A stretch of DNA of 64,000 nucleotides from Streptomyces sp. CB03234 (GCF_001905885.1 NZ_LIYH01000003.1:806001-870000), one strand, 5' to 3'. Positions 17,540 to 26,779 are shown, counted from the first letter of the stretch. Notes: generated from the sequence alone by a model not told the origin. Numbers and translations are program-made.

Positions 17540-17745
17540 TCGCCTACCGGGTTAGCTGACGGGTTCGGAGCAGGAAGGTCTCCTACGGGCCCCTCCGCAC
17601 GGGTGCGAAGGCGTCCGATTCACCCCAGGGACTGCGTGGGTCCCCGGCTCCCCAGGCTCGCGCCGGACGGGGACTCGGCGATCGCTGCCCGGTGCCGCGG
17701 GTGCGGCGGGTACCGGTCGGACAGCGCATCAGACGCTAAGCGGCT
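17540..17745 (-). promoter_or_regulatory. Cyclic-di-AMP riboswitch (ydaO/yuaA class)
   Basis: The leader of the M23 gene carries, in order on the minus strand, CGCTTAGCGTCTGATGC, a GAGCCGGGGACCCA block, CTGGGGTGAATCGGACG, a purine-rich arm, and the hallmark 3' strand CCGAACCCGTCAGCTAACC followed by GGTAGGCG. These match the conserved segments of the ydaO aptamer and the Streptomyces versions in front of wall-hydrolase genes. The element ends about 25 bases before the start codon. In this class, high cyclic-di-AMP usually turns expression off. Boundaries are approximate (within 10 bases). Confidence 0.93.
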
Positions 17746-17834
17746 GATCTTTCAATCACCAAACAGACACGGTTTTTTGTAGCGCACGCCACAGGGCAGA
17801 CACTGAACCTCCGCAACAAAGCGGACATATGGCC

Positions 17835-17866
17835 GGGACCCCGGCATCACCCGATGCCGGGGTCCC
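17835..17866 (-). terminator. Terminator hairpin of the M16 peptidase operon
   Basis: A perfect 14-pair stem, GGGACCCCGGCATC with GATGCCGGGGTCCC, closes a 4-base loop. It lies 35 bases past the stop of the second M16 gene. There is no T-run on the transcribed side. It could also stop transcription entering the riboswitch region from the right. Confidence 0.75.
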
Positions 17867-17900
17867 GAAATGCCCCCTCCTGGAGGAGAGGCCGCGTCAA

Positions 17901-19295
17901 TCAGCCGGTGACAACCGTCACTTCACCGATCCCGAGCGCCTCGACGGGCTCCTTGATCTGAGCCGCGTCACCGACGAGGACCGTGACCAGACGGTCCACC
18001 GGGAAGGCGCTGACGACCGCCGCGGTGGCCTCCACGGTGCCCGTCTCGGCGAGCCGGGCGTACAACTGGGCCTGGAAGTCGTCCGGGAGGTGCTGCTCGA
18101 CCTGGTCGGCGAGGGTGCCCGCGACGGAGGCGGCCGTCTCGTACTTGAGCGGGGCGACACCCACCAGGTTCTGCACGGCCGTCTCGCGCTCGGCGTCGGT
18201 CAGGCCCTCGGCGGCGAGGGTGCGCAGCACCTTCCACAGGTCGTCGAGCGCCGGGCCCGTGTGGGGCGTGTCGACCGAGCCGCTGATGGCGAGCATGGCC
18301 GCGCCGCCCTCCGGGCCGGAACGCAGCACCTGGCCGAAGGCCCGTACGCCGTAGGTGTAGCCCTTCTCCTCGCGCAGGACCTTGTCCAGGCGGGAGGTGA
18401 GGGTGCCGCCCAGGCAATAGGTGCCGAGCACCTGGGCCGGCCAGACCCGGTCGTGCCGGTCGGGGCCGACACGACCGATGAGCAGCTGCGTCTGGACGGC
18501 GCCGGGACGGTCGACGATGACGACACGGCCGGTGTCGTCGGCCGTCACGGGCGGTACGGGGCGGGGCTCGGCCGTGTCGCCCGTCCAGGCGCCGAGGGTG
18601 TCGGCGAGCACCGCGTCGAGGTCGACGCCGGTGAGGTCACCGACGACGACCGCGGTGGCGGTGGCGGGGCGTACGTGCGCCTCGTAGTAGGCGCGAACGG
18701 CCGCGGCGTCGATCCGGGCGACGGTCTCCTCGGTGCCCTGGCGGGGGCGCGACATACGGGAGGTGGCCGGGAACAGCTCCTTGGACAGCTGCATGGCGGC
18801 GCGACGGGACGGGTTGGCGATCTCGTGCGGGATCTCGTCGAGCCGGTTGCGGACGAGGCGCTCGACCTCGCTGTCGTCGAAGGCGGGGGCCCGCAGCGCC
18901 TCGGCGACCAGCGCGAGGGCCTTGGCCAGCCTGGAGACGGGGACTTCGAGGGAGACCCGTACGCCGGGGTGGTCGGCGTGCGCGTCGAGCGTGGCGCCGC
19001 AGCGCTCCAGCTCGGCGGCGAACTCCTCCGCGGAGTGCTTGTCGGTGCCCTCGGACAGGGCCCGCGCCATGATCGTGGCGACGCCGTCGAGGCCCTCGGG
19101 CTCGGCTTCGAGCGGGGCGGCGAGGAAGATCTCGACGGCCACGACCTGCTGGCCGGGACGGTGGCAGCGCAGCACGGTCAGGCCGTTGCCGAGGGTGCCG
19201 CGGTCGGGGGCGGGGAAGGCCCACGGCTTGGCGGTGCCGGGCCGGGGCTGCGGGTGGAACTCCATGGACGTCAGGGACACAGCGGCGTCGCTCAC
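17901..19295 (-). CDS. M16-family peptidase-like protein, non-catalytic subunit
   Basis: A 464-residue protein with the two-lobed insulinase/processing-peptidase fold (TLGNGLTVLRCHRPG near residue 35; EEKGYTYGVRAFG near 315 is the conserved M16 C-terminal motif). It lacks the zinc-binding HxxEH: the corresponding position reads ARALSEGTDKHSAEEF. It is therefore probably the structural/substrate-binding partner of the upstream active subunit. It starts at GTG 19295, which overlaps the stop of that gene (GTGA), so the two are translated as a coupled heterodimer, as in other bacterial M16B pairs. The hairpin at 17835-17866 ends the operon. Confidence 0.88.
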   Translation of the reverse strand: MSDAAVSLTSMEFHPQPRPGTAKPWAFPAPDRGTLGNGLTVLRCHRPGQQVVAVEIFLAAPLEAEPEGLDGVATIMARALSEGTDKHSAEEFAAELERCGATLDAHADHPGVRVSLEVPVSRLAKALALVAEALRAPAFDDSEVERLVRNRLDEIPHEIANPSRRAAMQLSKELFPATSRMSRPRQGTEETVARIDAAAVRAYYEAHVRPATATAVVVGDLTGVDLDAVLADTLGAWTGDTAEPRPVPPVTADDTGRVVIVDRPGAVQTQLLIGRVGPDRHDRVWPAQVLGTYCLGGTLTSRLDKVLREEKGYTYGVRAFGQVLRSGPEGGAAMLAISGSVDTPHTGPALDDLWKVLRTLAAEGLTDAERETAVQNLVGVAPLKYETAASVAGTLADQVEQHLPDDFQAQLYARLAETGTVEATAAVVSAFPVDRLVTVLVGDAAQIKEPVEALGIGEVTVVTG

Positions 19296-20635
19296 TGGTC
19301 GGCCCCCTCTTCTTCCTGGTCGCTGTCGTCGGTGCTGACCGGTTCGTAGACCAGCACCGCGCGGTTGTCGGGGCGGAGGCGGGCCTTGGCGACCGCCTGC
19401 ACCTCCTCGGCGGTGACGTCCAGGACGCGCTGGACGGCGGTCAGGGCGAGCTGCGGGTCGCCGAACAGCACGGCGAACCGGCACAGTTCGTCCGCGCGGC
19501 CGGCGACCGTGCCGAGCCGGTCCAGCCATTCGCGCTCCAGCTGGGCCTGGGCCCGCTCCATCTCCTCGGGCGTGGGGCCCTCGGCGGCGAACCGGGCCAG
19601 CTCCTCGTCGACAGCCGCCTCGATGTCGGGCACCTCGACGCCGCCGGACGTCTTCACGTCCAGCCAGCCGAGCGAGGGCGCGCCGGCCAGGCGCAGCAGG
19701 CCGAAGCCGGCCGCCACGGCCGTACGGTCGCGGCGCACCAGGCGGTTGTGCAGCCGTGACGACTCGCCGCCGCCCAGGACGGTGAGGGCGATGTCGGCGG
19801 CGTCGCACTCGCGCGTGCCGTCGTGCGGGAGCCGGTAGGCGGCCATCAGGGCGCGGGCCGGGACCTCCTCCTCGACGACCTCGCGCAGCTGCTCGCCGAT
19901 GGTCTCCGGCAGCGTCCCGTCGCGCGGCGGCTGCTTGCCGTCGTGGGAGGGGATGGAGCCGAAGTACTTCTCGATCCAGGCCAGCGTCTGCTCGGGGTCG
20001 ATGTCGCCGACGACCGACAGGACGGCGTTGTTCGGCGCGTAGTACGTACGGAAGAAGTTCCGCGCGTCGTCGAGGGTGGCGGCGTCCAGGTCGGCCATGG
20101 AGCCGATCGGTGTGTGGTGGTAGGGGTGGCCCTCCGGGTAGGCGAGGGCGGTCAGCCTCTCGAAGGCCGTGCCGTACGGAACGTTGTCGTACCGCTGGCG
20201 GCGCTCGTTCTTGACGACGTCCCGCTGGTTCTCCATGGACTCGTCGTCGAGCGCGGCGAGCAGGGAGCCCATCCGGTCGGCTTCCAGCCACAGCGCCAGC
20301 TCCAGCTGGTGGGCGGGCATGGTCTCGAAGTAATTGGTGCGCTCGAAGCTGGTGGTGCCGTTGAGGGAGCCCCCGGCGCCCTGCACCAGCTCGAAGTGGC
20401 CATTGCCCTGGACCTGCTTGGAGCCCTGGAACATCAGGTGCTCGAAGAGGTGGGCGAGGCCGGTACGGCCCTCGACCTCGTGGCGTGAGCCGACGTCGTA
20501 CCAGAGGCAGACCGCGGCGACCGGGGTCAGGTGGTCCTCGGAGAGCACCACGCGCAGGCCGTTGGCCAGGCGGTGCTCGGTCGCTGTCAGGCCGCCGGAG
20601 CCGGCCTGGGCTGTGGCCGTGTGACCCATGGGCAT
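19292..20635 (-). CDS. M16-family zinc metallopeptidase, catalytic subunit
   Basis: A 447-residue zinc peptidase related to mitochondrial processing peptidase and PqqL. The inverted zinc motif HLFEH is in TGLAHLFEHLMFQGSK near residue 63-77, followed downstream by the distal Glu region (SLNGTTSFERTNYFETMP). The C-terminal half has the R/Y pair region of the family. No signal peptide is visible, so it probably acts in the cytoplasm. ATG 20635 is preceded by AAGGGA 6 bases upstream. It pairs with the non-catalytic subunit encoded directly downstream with a 4-base overlap. The promoter lies in the 257-base gap shared with parC, where a striking direct repeat is found. Confidence 0.92.
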   Translation of the reverse strand: MPMGHTATAQAGSGGLTATEHRLANGLRVVLSEDHLTPVAAVCLWYDVGSRHEVEGRTGLAHLFEHLMFQGSKQVQGNGHFELVQGAGGSLNGTTSFERTNYFETMPAHQLELALWLEADRMGSLLAALDDESMENQRDVVKNERRQRYDNVPYGTAFERLTALAYPEGHPYHHTPIGSMADLDAATLDDARNFFRTYYAPNNAVLSVVGDIDPEQTLAWIEKYFGSIPSHDGKQPPRDGTLPETIGEQLREVVEEEVPARALMAAYRLPHDGTRECDAADIALTVLGGGESSRLHNRLVRRDRTAVAAGFGLLRLAGAPSLGWLDVKTSGGVEVPDIEAAVDEELARFAAEGPTPEEMERAQAQLEREWLDRLGTVAGRADELCRFAVLFGDPQLALTAVQRVLDVTAEEVQAVAKARLRPDNRAVLVYEPVSTDDSDQEEEGADQ

Positions 20636-20692
20636 GTACGTCCCTTCGATCGCTCTGTGGAAAAGTCCAGCTGCGGGCCGCTGTGGATGTTC

Positions 20693-20758
20693 CCTGCCAC
20701 TGTATGCAGCTGCTGCGACCTGCGGCGGACCGGTGTGGAAGTCCTGCCACTGTATGCA
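20693..20758. repeat. Pair of long direct repeats in the M16/parC divergent promoter region
   Basis: CCTGCCACTGTATGCA occurs identically at 20693-20708 and 20743-20758, 50 bases apart. The identity extends left in degenerate form (CCGCTGTGGATGT versus CCGGTGTGGAAGT), giving two units of about 28 bases. They sit between the M16 start (20635) and parC start (20893). The spacing is near five helical turns, as expected for a dimeric regulator binding both copies, but no known operator matches. Confidence 0.7.
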
Positions 20759-20892
20759 AGCGCACTGACACGTGGCGAAGTTCCCCGATCCGCGTTCCGT
20801 CCCTCTTCCGGGTCGCGGTCGGCGTTGTCAGTGGGACGGTCCACAATGGTCCGCGTCAGATCAACCTTGTTGGTGAAGGAGCCGCAGCCGCG

Positions 20893-23346
20893 ATGGCCCG
20901 CCGCAGCACGAAGACCACGCAGCCAGACGACTTCGAGGAGAAGATCCTCGACATCGACGTCGTCGACGAAATGCAGGGCTCCTTCCTCGAGTACGCGTAC
21001 TCGGTGATCTACTCCCGGGCCCTGCCGGACGCCCGCGACGGCATGAAGCCGGTGCACCGCCGCATCGTGTACCAGATGAACGAGATGGGCCTGCGGCCCG
21101 AGCGCGGGTTCGTGAAGTGCGCCCGGGTCGTCGGTGAGGTGATGGGCAAGCTCCATCCGCACGGTGACGCGTCGATCTACGACGCCCTGGTGCGCATGGC
21201 GCAGCCGTTCTCGATGCGCCTGCCGCTGGTGGACGGGCACGGGAACTTCGGCTCGCTGGGCAACGACGACCCGCCGGCCGCGATGCGGTACACCGAGTGC
21301 CGGATGGCCGACGCGACGTCCCTGATGACGGAGTCGATCGACGAGGACACCGTCGACTTCAACCCGAACTACGACGGGCAGGAGCGCGAGCCGGTCGCGC
21401 TGCCCGCCGCCTTCCCGAACCTGCTGGTCAACGGCGCGTCCGGGATCGCGGTCGGGATGGCGACCAATATGCCCCCGCACAACCTGGGCGAGGTCATCGC
21501 CGCCGCCCGCCACCTGATCAGGCACCCGGGCGCCGACCTGGAGACCCTGATGCGGTACGTGCCGGGTCCGGACCTGCCGACCGGTGGCCGGATCGTGGGC
21601 CTGTCCGGCATCAAGGACGCGTACGAGTCGGGCCGCGGCTCGTTCAAGATCCGTGCCACGGTGACCGTGGAGAACGTGACGGCGCGCCGCAAGGGCCTGG
21701 TCGTCACCGAACTGCCCTTCGCGGTCGGCCCGGAGAAGGTGATCGCCAAGATCAAGGACCTGGTGGCGGCCAAGAAGCTCCAGGGCATCGCGGACGTCAA
21801 GGACCTGACCGACCGCGAGCACGGGCTGCGGCTGGTCATCGAGGTCAAGAACGGCTTCATCCCGGAGGCCGTCCTGGAGCAGCTCTACAAGCTGACGCCG
21901 ATGGAGGAGTCCTTCGGCATCAACAATGTGGCGCTGGTCGACGGTCAGCCGCTGACGCTGGGACTGAAGGAGCTGCTGGAGGTCTACCTGGACCACCGCT
22001 TCGAGGTGGTCCGGCGCCGCAGCGAGTTCCGGCGCGGCAAGAAGCGCGACCGGCTGCACCTGGTCGAGGGCCTGCTCGTGGCGCTGCTCGACATCGACGA
22101 GGTCATCCGTGTCATCCGGTCGAGCGACAACTCGGCGCAGGCCAAGGAGCGCCTGATCGAGCGCTTCTCGCTGAGCGAGATCCAGACGCAGTACATCCTG
22201 GACACGCCGCTGCGCCGGCTCACCAAGTTCGACCGGATCGAGCTGGAGAGCGAGCGCGACCGGCTGAAGAGCGAGATCGAGGAGCTGACCCGGATCCTGG
22301 AGTCGGACGCCGAGCTGCGCAAGCTGGTCTCCTCGGAACTGGCGGCGGTGGCCAAGAAGTTCGGTACGGAGCGGCGCACCGTGCTGCTGGAGTCGGCGGG
22401 CGCGCCGGTCGCGGCGGCGTCCCTGGAGGTCGCGGACGACCCGTGCCGGGTGCTGCTGTCGTCGACGGGGCTGCTGGCCCGTACGGCGAGCGGTGAGCCA
22501 CTGCCGGACAGCGGCGGCAAGCGCACCAAGCACGACGTGATCGTCTCGGCGGTGCCGGCGACGCAGCGCGGCGAGGTCGGCGTGGTGACGTCCACCGGGC
22601 GGCTGCTGCGGCTGTCGGTGATCGACCTGCCCCAGCTGCCGGACACGGCGTCCGCGCCGAACCTGTCGGGCGGGGCGCAGGTGTCGGAGTTCCTGACGCT
22701 GGACAAGGACGAGACGGTCATCTGCCTGACGACCCTCGACGAGTCCTCGCCGGGGCTGGCCATCGGCACGCTGCAGGGTGTGGTCAAGCGGGTGGTGCCG
22801 GACTATCCGGCGAACAAGGAGGAGCTGGAGGTCATCGGCCTCAAGGAGGGTGACCGGATCGTCGGCGCGGCCGAGCTGCGCACGGGCGAGGAGGACCTGG
22901 TCTTCATCACCTCCGACGCCCAGCTACTGCGCTTCCAGGCCTCCCAGGTGCGGCCGCAGGGCCGTCCGGCGGGCGGTATGGCCGGTATCAAGCTGTCGGC
23001 CGGTGCCGAGGTGATCTCGTTCACCGCGGTCGACCCGGCGGAGGACGCGGTGGTGTTCACGGCCGCCGGTTCGTCCGGCGCGCTGGACCCGACGGCGGCC
23101 ACGTCGGCGAAGCTGACGCCGTTCGACCAGTACCCGCGCAAGGGCCGCGCGACGGGCGGTGTGCGCTGCCAGCGGTTCCTGAAGGGCGAGGACGTGCTGG
23201 TGCTGGCCTGGGCGGGCGCGGCACCGGCCCGCGCGGCGCAGAAGAACGGCACCCCGGTGGAGCTGCCGGAGATCGACCCGCGCCGGGACGGTTCGGGCAC
23301 ACCGCTGGCGAAGCCGGTGGAGGTGCTGGCGGGGCCGGCCTCCTAG
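20893..23346 (+). CDS. parC: DNA topoisomerase IV subunit A
   Basis: Type IIA topoisomerase A subunit of 817 residues, which decatenates daughter chromosomes with ParE. The breakage-reunion domain carries the DNA-binding region DARDGMKPVHRRIVYQM, the quinolone-determining region (HPHGDASIYDALVRMAQ) and the catalytic Tyr in MRYTECRM near residue 138. The C-terminal part has GyrA/ParC-type beta-pinwheel repeats (for example VGVVTSTGRLLRLSVIDLP). The frame is open upstream, but ATG 20893 with an AAGGAG about 11 bases upstream gives the familiar N-terminus MARRSTKTTQPDDF. It is separate from gyrA/gyrB, and the partner parE is at 29720-31837. The stop overlaps that of the convergent CobW gene within CCTAGG. 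Confidence 0.95.
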   Translation: MARRSTKTTQPDDFEEKILDIDVVDEMQGSFLEYAYSVIYSRALPDARDGMKPVHRRIVYQMNEMGLRPERGFVKCARVVGEVMGKLHPHGDASIYDALVRMAQPFSMRLPLVDGHGNFGSLGNDDPPAAMRYTECRMADATSLMTESIDEDTVDFNPNYDGQEREPVALPAAFPNLLVNGASGIAVGMATNMPPHNLGEVIAAARHLIRHPGADLETLMRYVPGPDLPTGGRIVGLSGIKDAYESGRGSFKIRATVTVENVTARRKGLVVTELPFAVGPEKVIAKIKDLVAAKKLQGIADVKDLTDREHGLRLVIEVKNGFIPEAVLEQLYKLTPMEESFGINNVALVDGQPLTLGLKELLEVYLDHRFEVVRRRSEFRRGKKRDRLHLVEGLLVALLDIDEVIRVIRSSDNSAQAKERLIERFSLSEIQTQYILDTPLRRLTKFDRIELESERDRLKSEIEELTRILESDAELRKLVSSELAAVAKKFGTERRTVLLESAGAPVAAASLEVADDPCRVLLSSTGLLARTASGEPLPDSGGKRTKHDVIVSAVPATQRGEVGVVTSTGRLLRLSVIDLPQLPDTASAPNLSGGAQVSEFLTLDKDETVICLTTLDESSPGLAIGTLQGVVKRVVPDYPANKEELEVIGLKEGDRIVGAAELRTGEEDLVFITSDAQLLRFQASQVRPQGRPAGGMAGIKLSAGAEVISFTAVDPAEDAVVFTAAGSSGALDPTAATSAKLTPFDQYPRKGRATGGVRCQRFLKGEDVLVLAWAGAAPARAAQKNGTPVELPEIDPRRDGSGTPLAKPVEVLAGPAS

Positions 23347-24392
23347 GCCTGGGCTTCGGCCGGGTCCGGTACGTAACGCAGGACGCCCCACATGCTGTGC
23401 TCCTCGGGAGCGTCCTGCGGGCCGGTGACGCGGCAGTCGTCCAGGGCCTTGTAGAGGGCGTCGCCGTCCGTGCCGGAGCCGATGAGGACCAGCTGGGTGA
23501 GGCGCTGTTCGCCGCGCGGCCAGGGCTCGGGGTAGAAGCGCAGGAAGCGGCCGACCGCGTGCAGGGTGTAGCGGTTGGCGGGGTCGGCGGCGCCGAAGTC
23601 GACGAAGCCCTTGATCCGGTAGAGGCCGTCGGGACGGGAGTCGAGGAAGTCCAGCAGCCGGCGTGGGTGCATCGGCTCGTCGGCGGTGAAGGAGACCGTC
23701 TCGTACGCCGCGTGCGGATGGGCGTCCTCGATGACGTACAGCTCGTCCAGGTCCTCGAAGGACAGCTGGCGGGGACCGCCGTCGTCGGTGCCGGCGGCGC
23801 GGTCGAAGAGCAGTTCGGGGTCGACCCTGCCGTACGCGGCGTCGATCACCGCGGCCCGGTCGGCGAGGCCGGCGACGACGGTGTGGACGCGCCGTAGCTC
23901 GTCCGGGGTGACGCGGTCGGCCTTGTTGACGACAACGAGGTCGGCGATGGCCAGGTGGCGGTCGGTCTCGGGGTGCCGTTCGCGGGTGGCGTCGAACTCC
24001 GCGGCGTCGACGACCTCGACGAGCCCGCCGTACACGACGCGCTCGTTGTCGCTGGCGAGGATCATCCGCACGAGCTCCTGCGGCTCGGCGAGGCCGCTCG
24101 CCTCGATGACGATGACGTCGAGGCGGGAGGAGGGCCGGGTGAGGGTCTCCAGGTAGGTGTCCAGCTCGCTCGCGTCGACGGCGCAGCACAGGCAGCCGTT
24201 GCCGAGGGAGACGGTCGAGCCGACCTGTCCGGCGACGGTCATGGCGTCGATCTCGATCGAGCCGAAGTCGTTGACCATGACGCCGATGCGGGTGCCTCTG
24301 GCGCTGCGCAGCAGATGGTTGAGCAGGGTCGTCTTTCCCGACCCGAGGAAGCCCGCGAGGACGACGACGGGGATCTGCTGCACGCTGCTCAA
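23343..24392 (-). CDS. CobW/COG0523-family GTPase (metallochaperone type)
   Basis: A 349-residue G3E-family GTPase thought to deliver metals, often zinc. The N-terminal domain has the P-loop AGFLGSGKTT at 13-22, the CLCC metal-binding motif at 67-70 in GNGCLCCAV, a Walker-B EASGLAEP motif near 112, and NKAD base recognition near 160. The C-terminal CobW_C domain contains HPRRLLDFLDSRPDG and a RLTQLVLIG strand. I chose the TTG at 24392, which has a GAAGGG ribosome-binding site 6 bases away; the frame remains open for 120 bases more. No Zur-box was identified in the leader, which instead holds a 17-base tandem repeat. The stop codon overlaps the parC stop. Confidence 0.9.
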   Translation of the reverse strand: MSSVQQIPVVVLAGFLGSGKTTLLNHLLRSARGTRIGVMVNDFGSIEIDAMTVAGQVGSTVSLGNGCLCCAVDASELDTYLETLTRPSSRLDVIVIEASGLAEPQELVRMILASDNERVVYGGLVEVVDAAEFDATRERHPETDRHLAIADLVVVNKADRVTPDELRRVHTVVAGLADRAAVIDAAYGRVDPELLFDRAAGTDDGGPRQLSFEDLDELYVIEDAHPHAAYETVSFTADEPMHPRRLLDFLDSRPDGLYRIKGFVDFGAADPANRYTLHAVGRFLRFYPEPWPRGEQRLTQLVLIGSGTDGDALYKALDDCRVTGPQDAPEEHSMWGVLRYVPDPAEAQA

Positions 24393-24410
24393 GGGGCACC
24401 CTTCTCGGTC

Positions 24411-24453
24411 GGCTCCGCGCTTTGGCCGGCTCCGCGCTTTGGCCGGCTCCGCG
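24411..24453. repeat. 17-base tandem repeat in the CobW leader
   Basis: GGCTCCGCGCTTTGGCC is present twice without gap (24411-24427, 24428-24444), followed by a partial third copy to 24453. It lies just upstream of the CobW ribosome-binding site and 95 bases before the kinase gene start, so it may be part of the CobW 5' untranslated region. Confidence 0.8.
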
Positions 24454-24547
24454 TCCGGCGGCTTGCGGCCACCAGAATAGGCGGGGCTCCTCGTGGCAGT
24501 GACGTCGGACATTTCATAAAGGTGCCTGGCCCTTTACCGTTCCTGGC

Positions 24548-26779
24548 ATGAGCCCCGCACCGACCTCCGCCCCCTCCTCCGCCGTGCGCGCCCCCGCGCG
24601 ACGCCGGCGGTTCGGCTGGCCGCAGCGGGTCTTCTCACAGGTGCTGCTGATGCAGCTGGCCATCGTCGTCGGCGTGACGGTGCTGGCCACCGGCCTGTTC
24701 CTGGCGCCGCTCAGCGCCCAGCTCGACGACCAGGCGATGCGGCGGGCCCTGGCGATCGCCGAGACCACCGCGTCGAGCGAGGTCGCCGAGGAGCTGACCA
24801 GTACGCCGCCGAGCGCTGCCGGGCCCGTACAGGCGGAGGCCGAGCGGATCCGGAAGGCCACCGGCGCCGAGTACGTGGTGATCATGGACCGGCGTGGGGT
24901 GCGGTGGTCGCACACCGACCCCGCCCAGATCGGCAAGGTCGTCTCCACCGACCCGAGCGAGGCCCTCGCGGGCAAGGACGTGATGGAGATCGACAGCGGC
25001 ACGCTCGGGCGCTCGGCCCGCGGAAAGGTTCCGCTGCGGGACGCCGCGGGCGAGATCGTCGGCGCGGTGTCCGTCGGCATCGAGTACGACAGCGTCCGCG
25101 CCCGGCTGCTGGCCGCGATCCCGGGACTGCTCGCGTACGCGGGCGGTGCCCTGGCCGTCGGGGCGCTGGCCGCGTACCTGATCTCCCGGAGGCTCCAGCG
25201 CCAGACCCATGACCTGGCCTTCTCCGACATCTCGGCGCTGCTCGCCGAACGCGAGGCGATGCTGCACGGGATCCGTGAGGGTGTCGTGGCGCTGGACCGC
25301 GCCGGGCGGATCCGGCTGGTGAACGACGAGGCGCAGCGGCTGCTGGGTGTGGGGCCCGAGGCCACCGGCCGGCCGCTGGAGGAGGTGCTCGGGGAGGGGC
25401 GTACGACCGACGTGCTGGCCGGCCGGGTCAGTGGTGAGGACCTGGTGACCGTACGCGGGCAGCGGGTGCTGATCGCCAACCGGATGCCGACCGACGACGG
25501 GGGCGCCGTGGCCACCCTCCGCGACCGTACCGAGCTGGAGCGGCTCGGGCGCGAGCTGGACTCCACGCGGGGCCTGATCGACGCGCTCCGCGCCCAGGAC
25601 CATGAGCACGCCAACCGGATGCACACGCTGCTGGGGCTGCTGGAACTGGAGATGCACGAGGAGGCGGTGGAGTTCGTCACCGAGGTGGTGGGCGTGCACC
25701 GGGCGACGGCCGAGCAGGTCACCGAGAAGGTGCACGACCCGCTGCTGGCCGCGCTGCTCGTCGGCAAGGCCACGGTGGCGGCGGAGCGGGGCGTCTCGTT
25801 GCGCCTCGCGCCCGGGACGCTGTTGCCCGACCGGCTGGTCGAGCCGCGTGAGCTGGTGACGGTCGTCGGCAACCTCGTCGACAACGCGGTCGACGCCGCG
25901 GCCGGGTCCCAAGAGCCGCTCGTGGAGGTCGAGCTGCGCACGGAGGGCCGTACGGCGGTCCTGCGGGTCACGGACAGCGGGCCGGGTGTCCCGCCCGAAC
26001 GGCGGGAACTGGTCTTCACGGAAGGCTGGTCCACCAAGGACCTTCCCGCCCACGGCGGCCGCCGCGGCCTGGGCCTGGCCATGGTGCGCCGCCTCGCGGA
26101 ACGCCAGGGCGGCACCGCCCACGTCTCAGCGGCCCCCGGCGGCGGCGCGGAGTTCACCGTCGTCCTCCCGGAAGCCCTGACGGACCCTGGCCAGATGGCC
26201 GTGGACGTGGACGGGATGCCGGGCGAGCCGACGGCCTTCGTGTGCGCCCCGCGCCCGGCGGAACCCGGGGCGCTGACGAGGCCCGGCGGCCCGGAGAACA
26301 GCGAGGAACCGGTCGGTCCCGAAGATCCGACCGCTTTCGCGGTCAGCGAGGCGCCGGCAGAACCTCGGCGACCGATGGGGGCCGAGGCGTCCGTGCGGAG
26401 TGGGCGGCCGGCTGGTGCCGAGCGTCCGGCGCGTCCGGCTCGGCCGACCGGCACCGACGCGGCACCGGCGGAACCTGCGCGGCCGGAACCTGCGCGGCCG
26501 GGACCGGCGCGGCCTGCGCGGTCCACCGGCACCAGCGAGGCGACACCTGAGGACAAGCGACCGACCCGCGCCGCCGAGGCGCCGGCTGGACCGGGGCGAC
26601 CCACGGGCGCCGCCGAGGCGGCAGCGGGGGGTAATCGGCCCACGGGCGCCGCCGAGGCGGCAGCAAGGCGTGAGCGGCCCGGCGGCGGAGCCGAGGGGCC
26701 GGAGCGGCCCGTGGGGCCGGCGGGGGACCCGGCGCGTGCCGTCGGCGTGGAGGCGGCTGGGCCCGGGGGTTCGCGGTGA
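24548..26779 (+). CDS. CitA/DcuS-type sensor histidine kinase with extended C-terminal tail
   Basis: Membrane sensor kinase of 743 residues. It has a first membrane helix at about 33-53, an extracytoplasmic PAS-like sensing domain at 55-185, and a second helix at about 190-213. A cytoplasmic PAS domain (225-325) follows, then an H-box DHEHANRMHTLLGLLE with likely phospho-His352. The ATPase domain has an N-box NLVDNAVDA near 442, a G1 box DSGPG at 476-480, and a G2 box (RRGLGL) near 505. Residues from about 545 to 743 are a low-complexity Pro/Ala/Glu/Arg tail with short repeats (RPTGAAEAAA twice). The family senses citrate or C4-dicarboxylates; the ligand here is unknown. The stop overlaps the regulator start (GTGA). 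Confidence 0.9.
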   Translation: MSPAPTSAPSSAVRAPARRRRFGWPQRVFSQVLLMQLAIVVGVTVLATGLFLAPLSAQLDDQAMRRALAIAETTASSEVAEELTSTPPSAAGPVQAEAERIRKATGAEYVVIMDRRGVRWSHTDPAQIGKVVSTDPSEALAGKDVMEIDSGTLGRSARGKVPLRDAAGEIVGAVSVGIEYDSVRARLLAAIPGLLAYAGGALAVGALAAYLISRRLQRQTHDLAFSDISALLAEREAMLHGIREGVVALDRAGRIRLVNDEAQRLLGVGPEATGRPLEEVLGEGRTTDVLAGRVSGEDLVTVRGQRVLIANRMPTDDGGAVATLRDRTELERLGRELDSTRGLIDALRAQDHEHANRMHTLLGLLELEMHEEAVEFVTEVVGVHRATAEQVTEKVHDPLLAALLVGKATVAAERGVSLRLAPGTLLPDRLVEPRELVTVVGNLVDNAVDAAAGSQEPLVEVELRTEGRTAVLRVTDSGPGVPPERRELVFTEGWSTKDLPAHGGRRGLGLAMVRRLAERQGGTAHVSAAPGGGAEFTVVLPEALTDPGQMAVDVDGMPGEPTAFVCAPRPAEPGALTRPGGPENSEEPVGPEDPTAFAVSEAPAEPRRPMGAEASVRSGRPAGAERPARPARPTGTDAAPAEPARPEPARPGPARPARSTGTSEATPEDKRPTRAAEAPAGPGRPTGAAEAAAGGNRPTGAAEAAARRERPGGGAEGPERPVGPAGDPARAVGVEAAGPGGSR

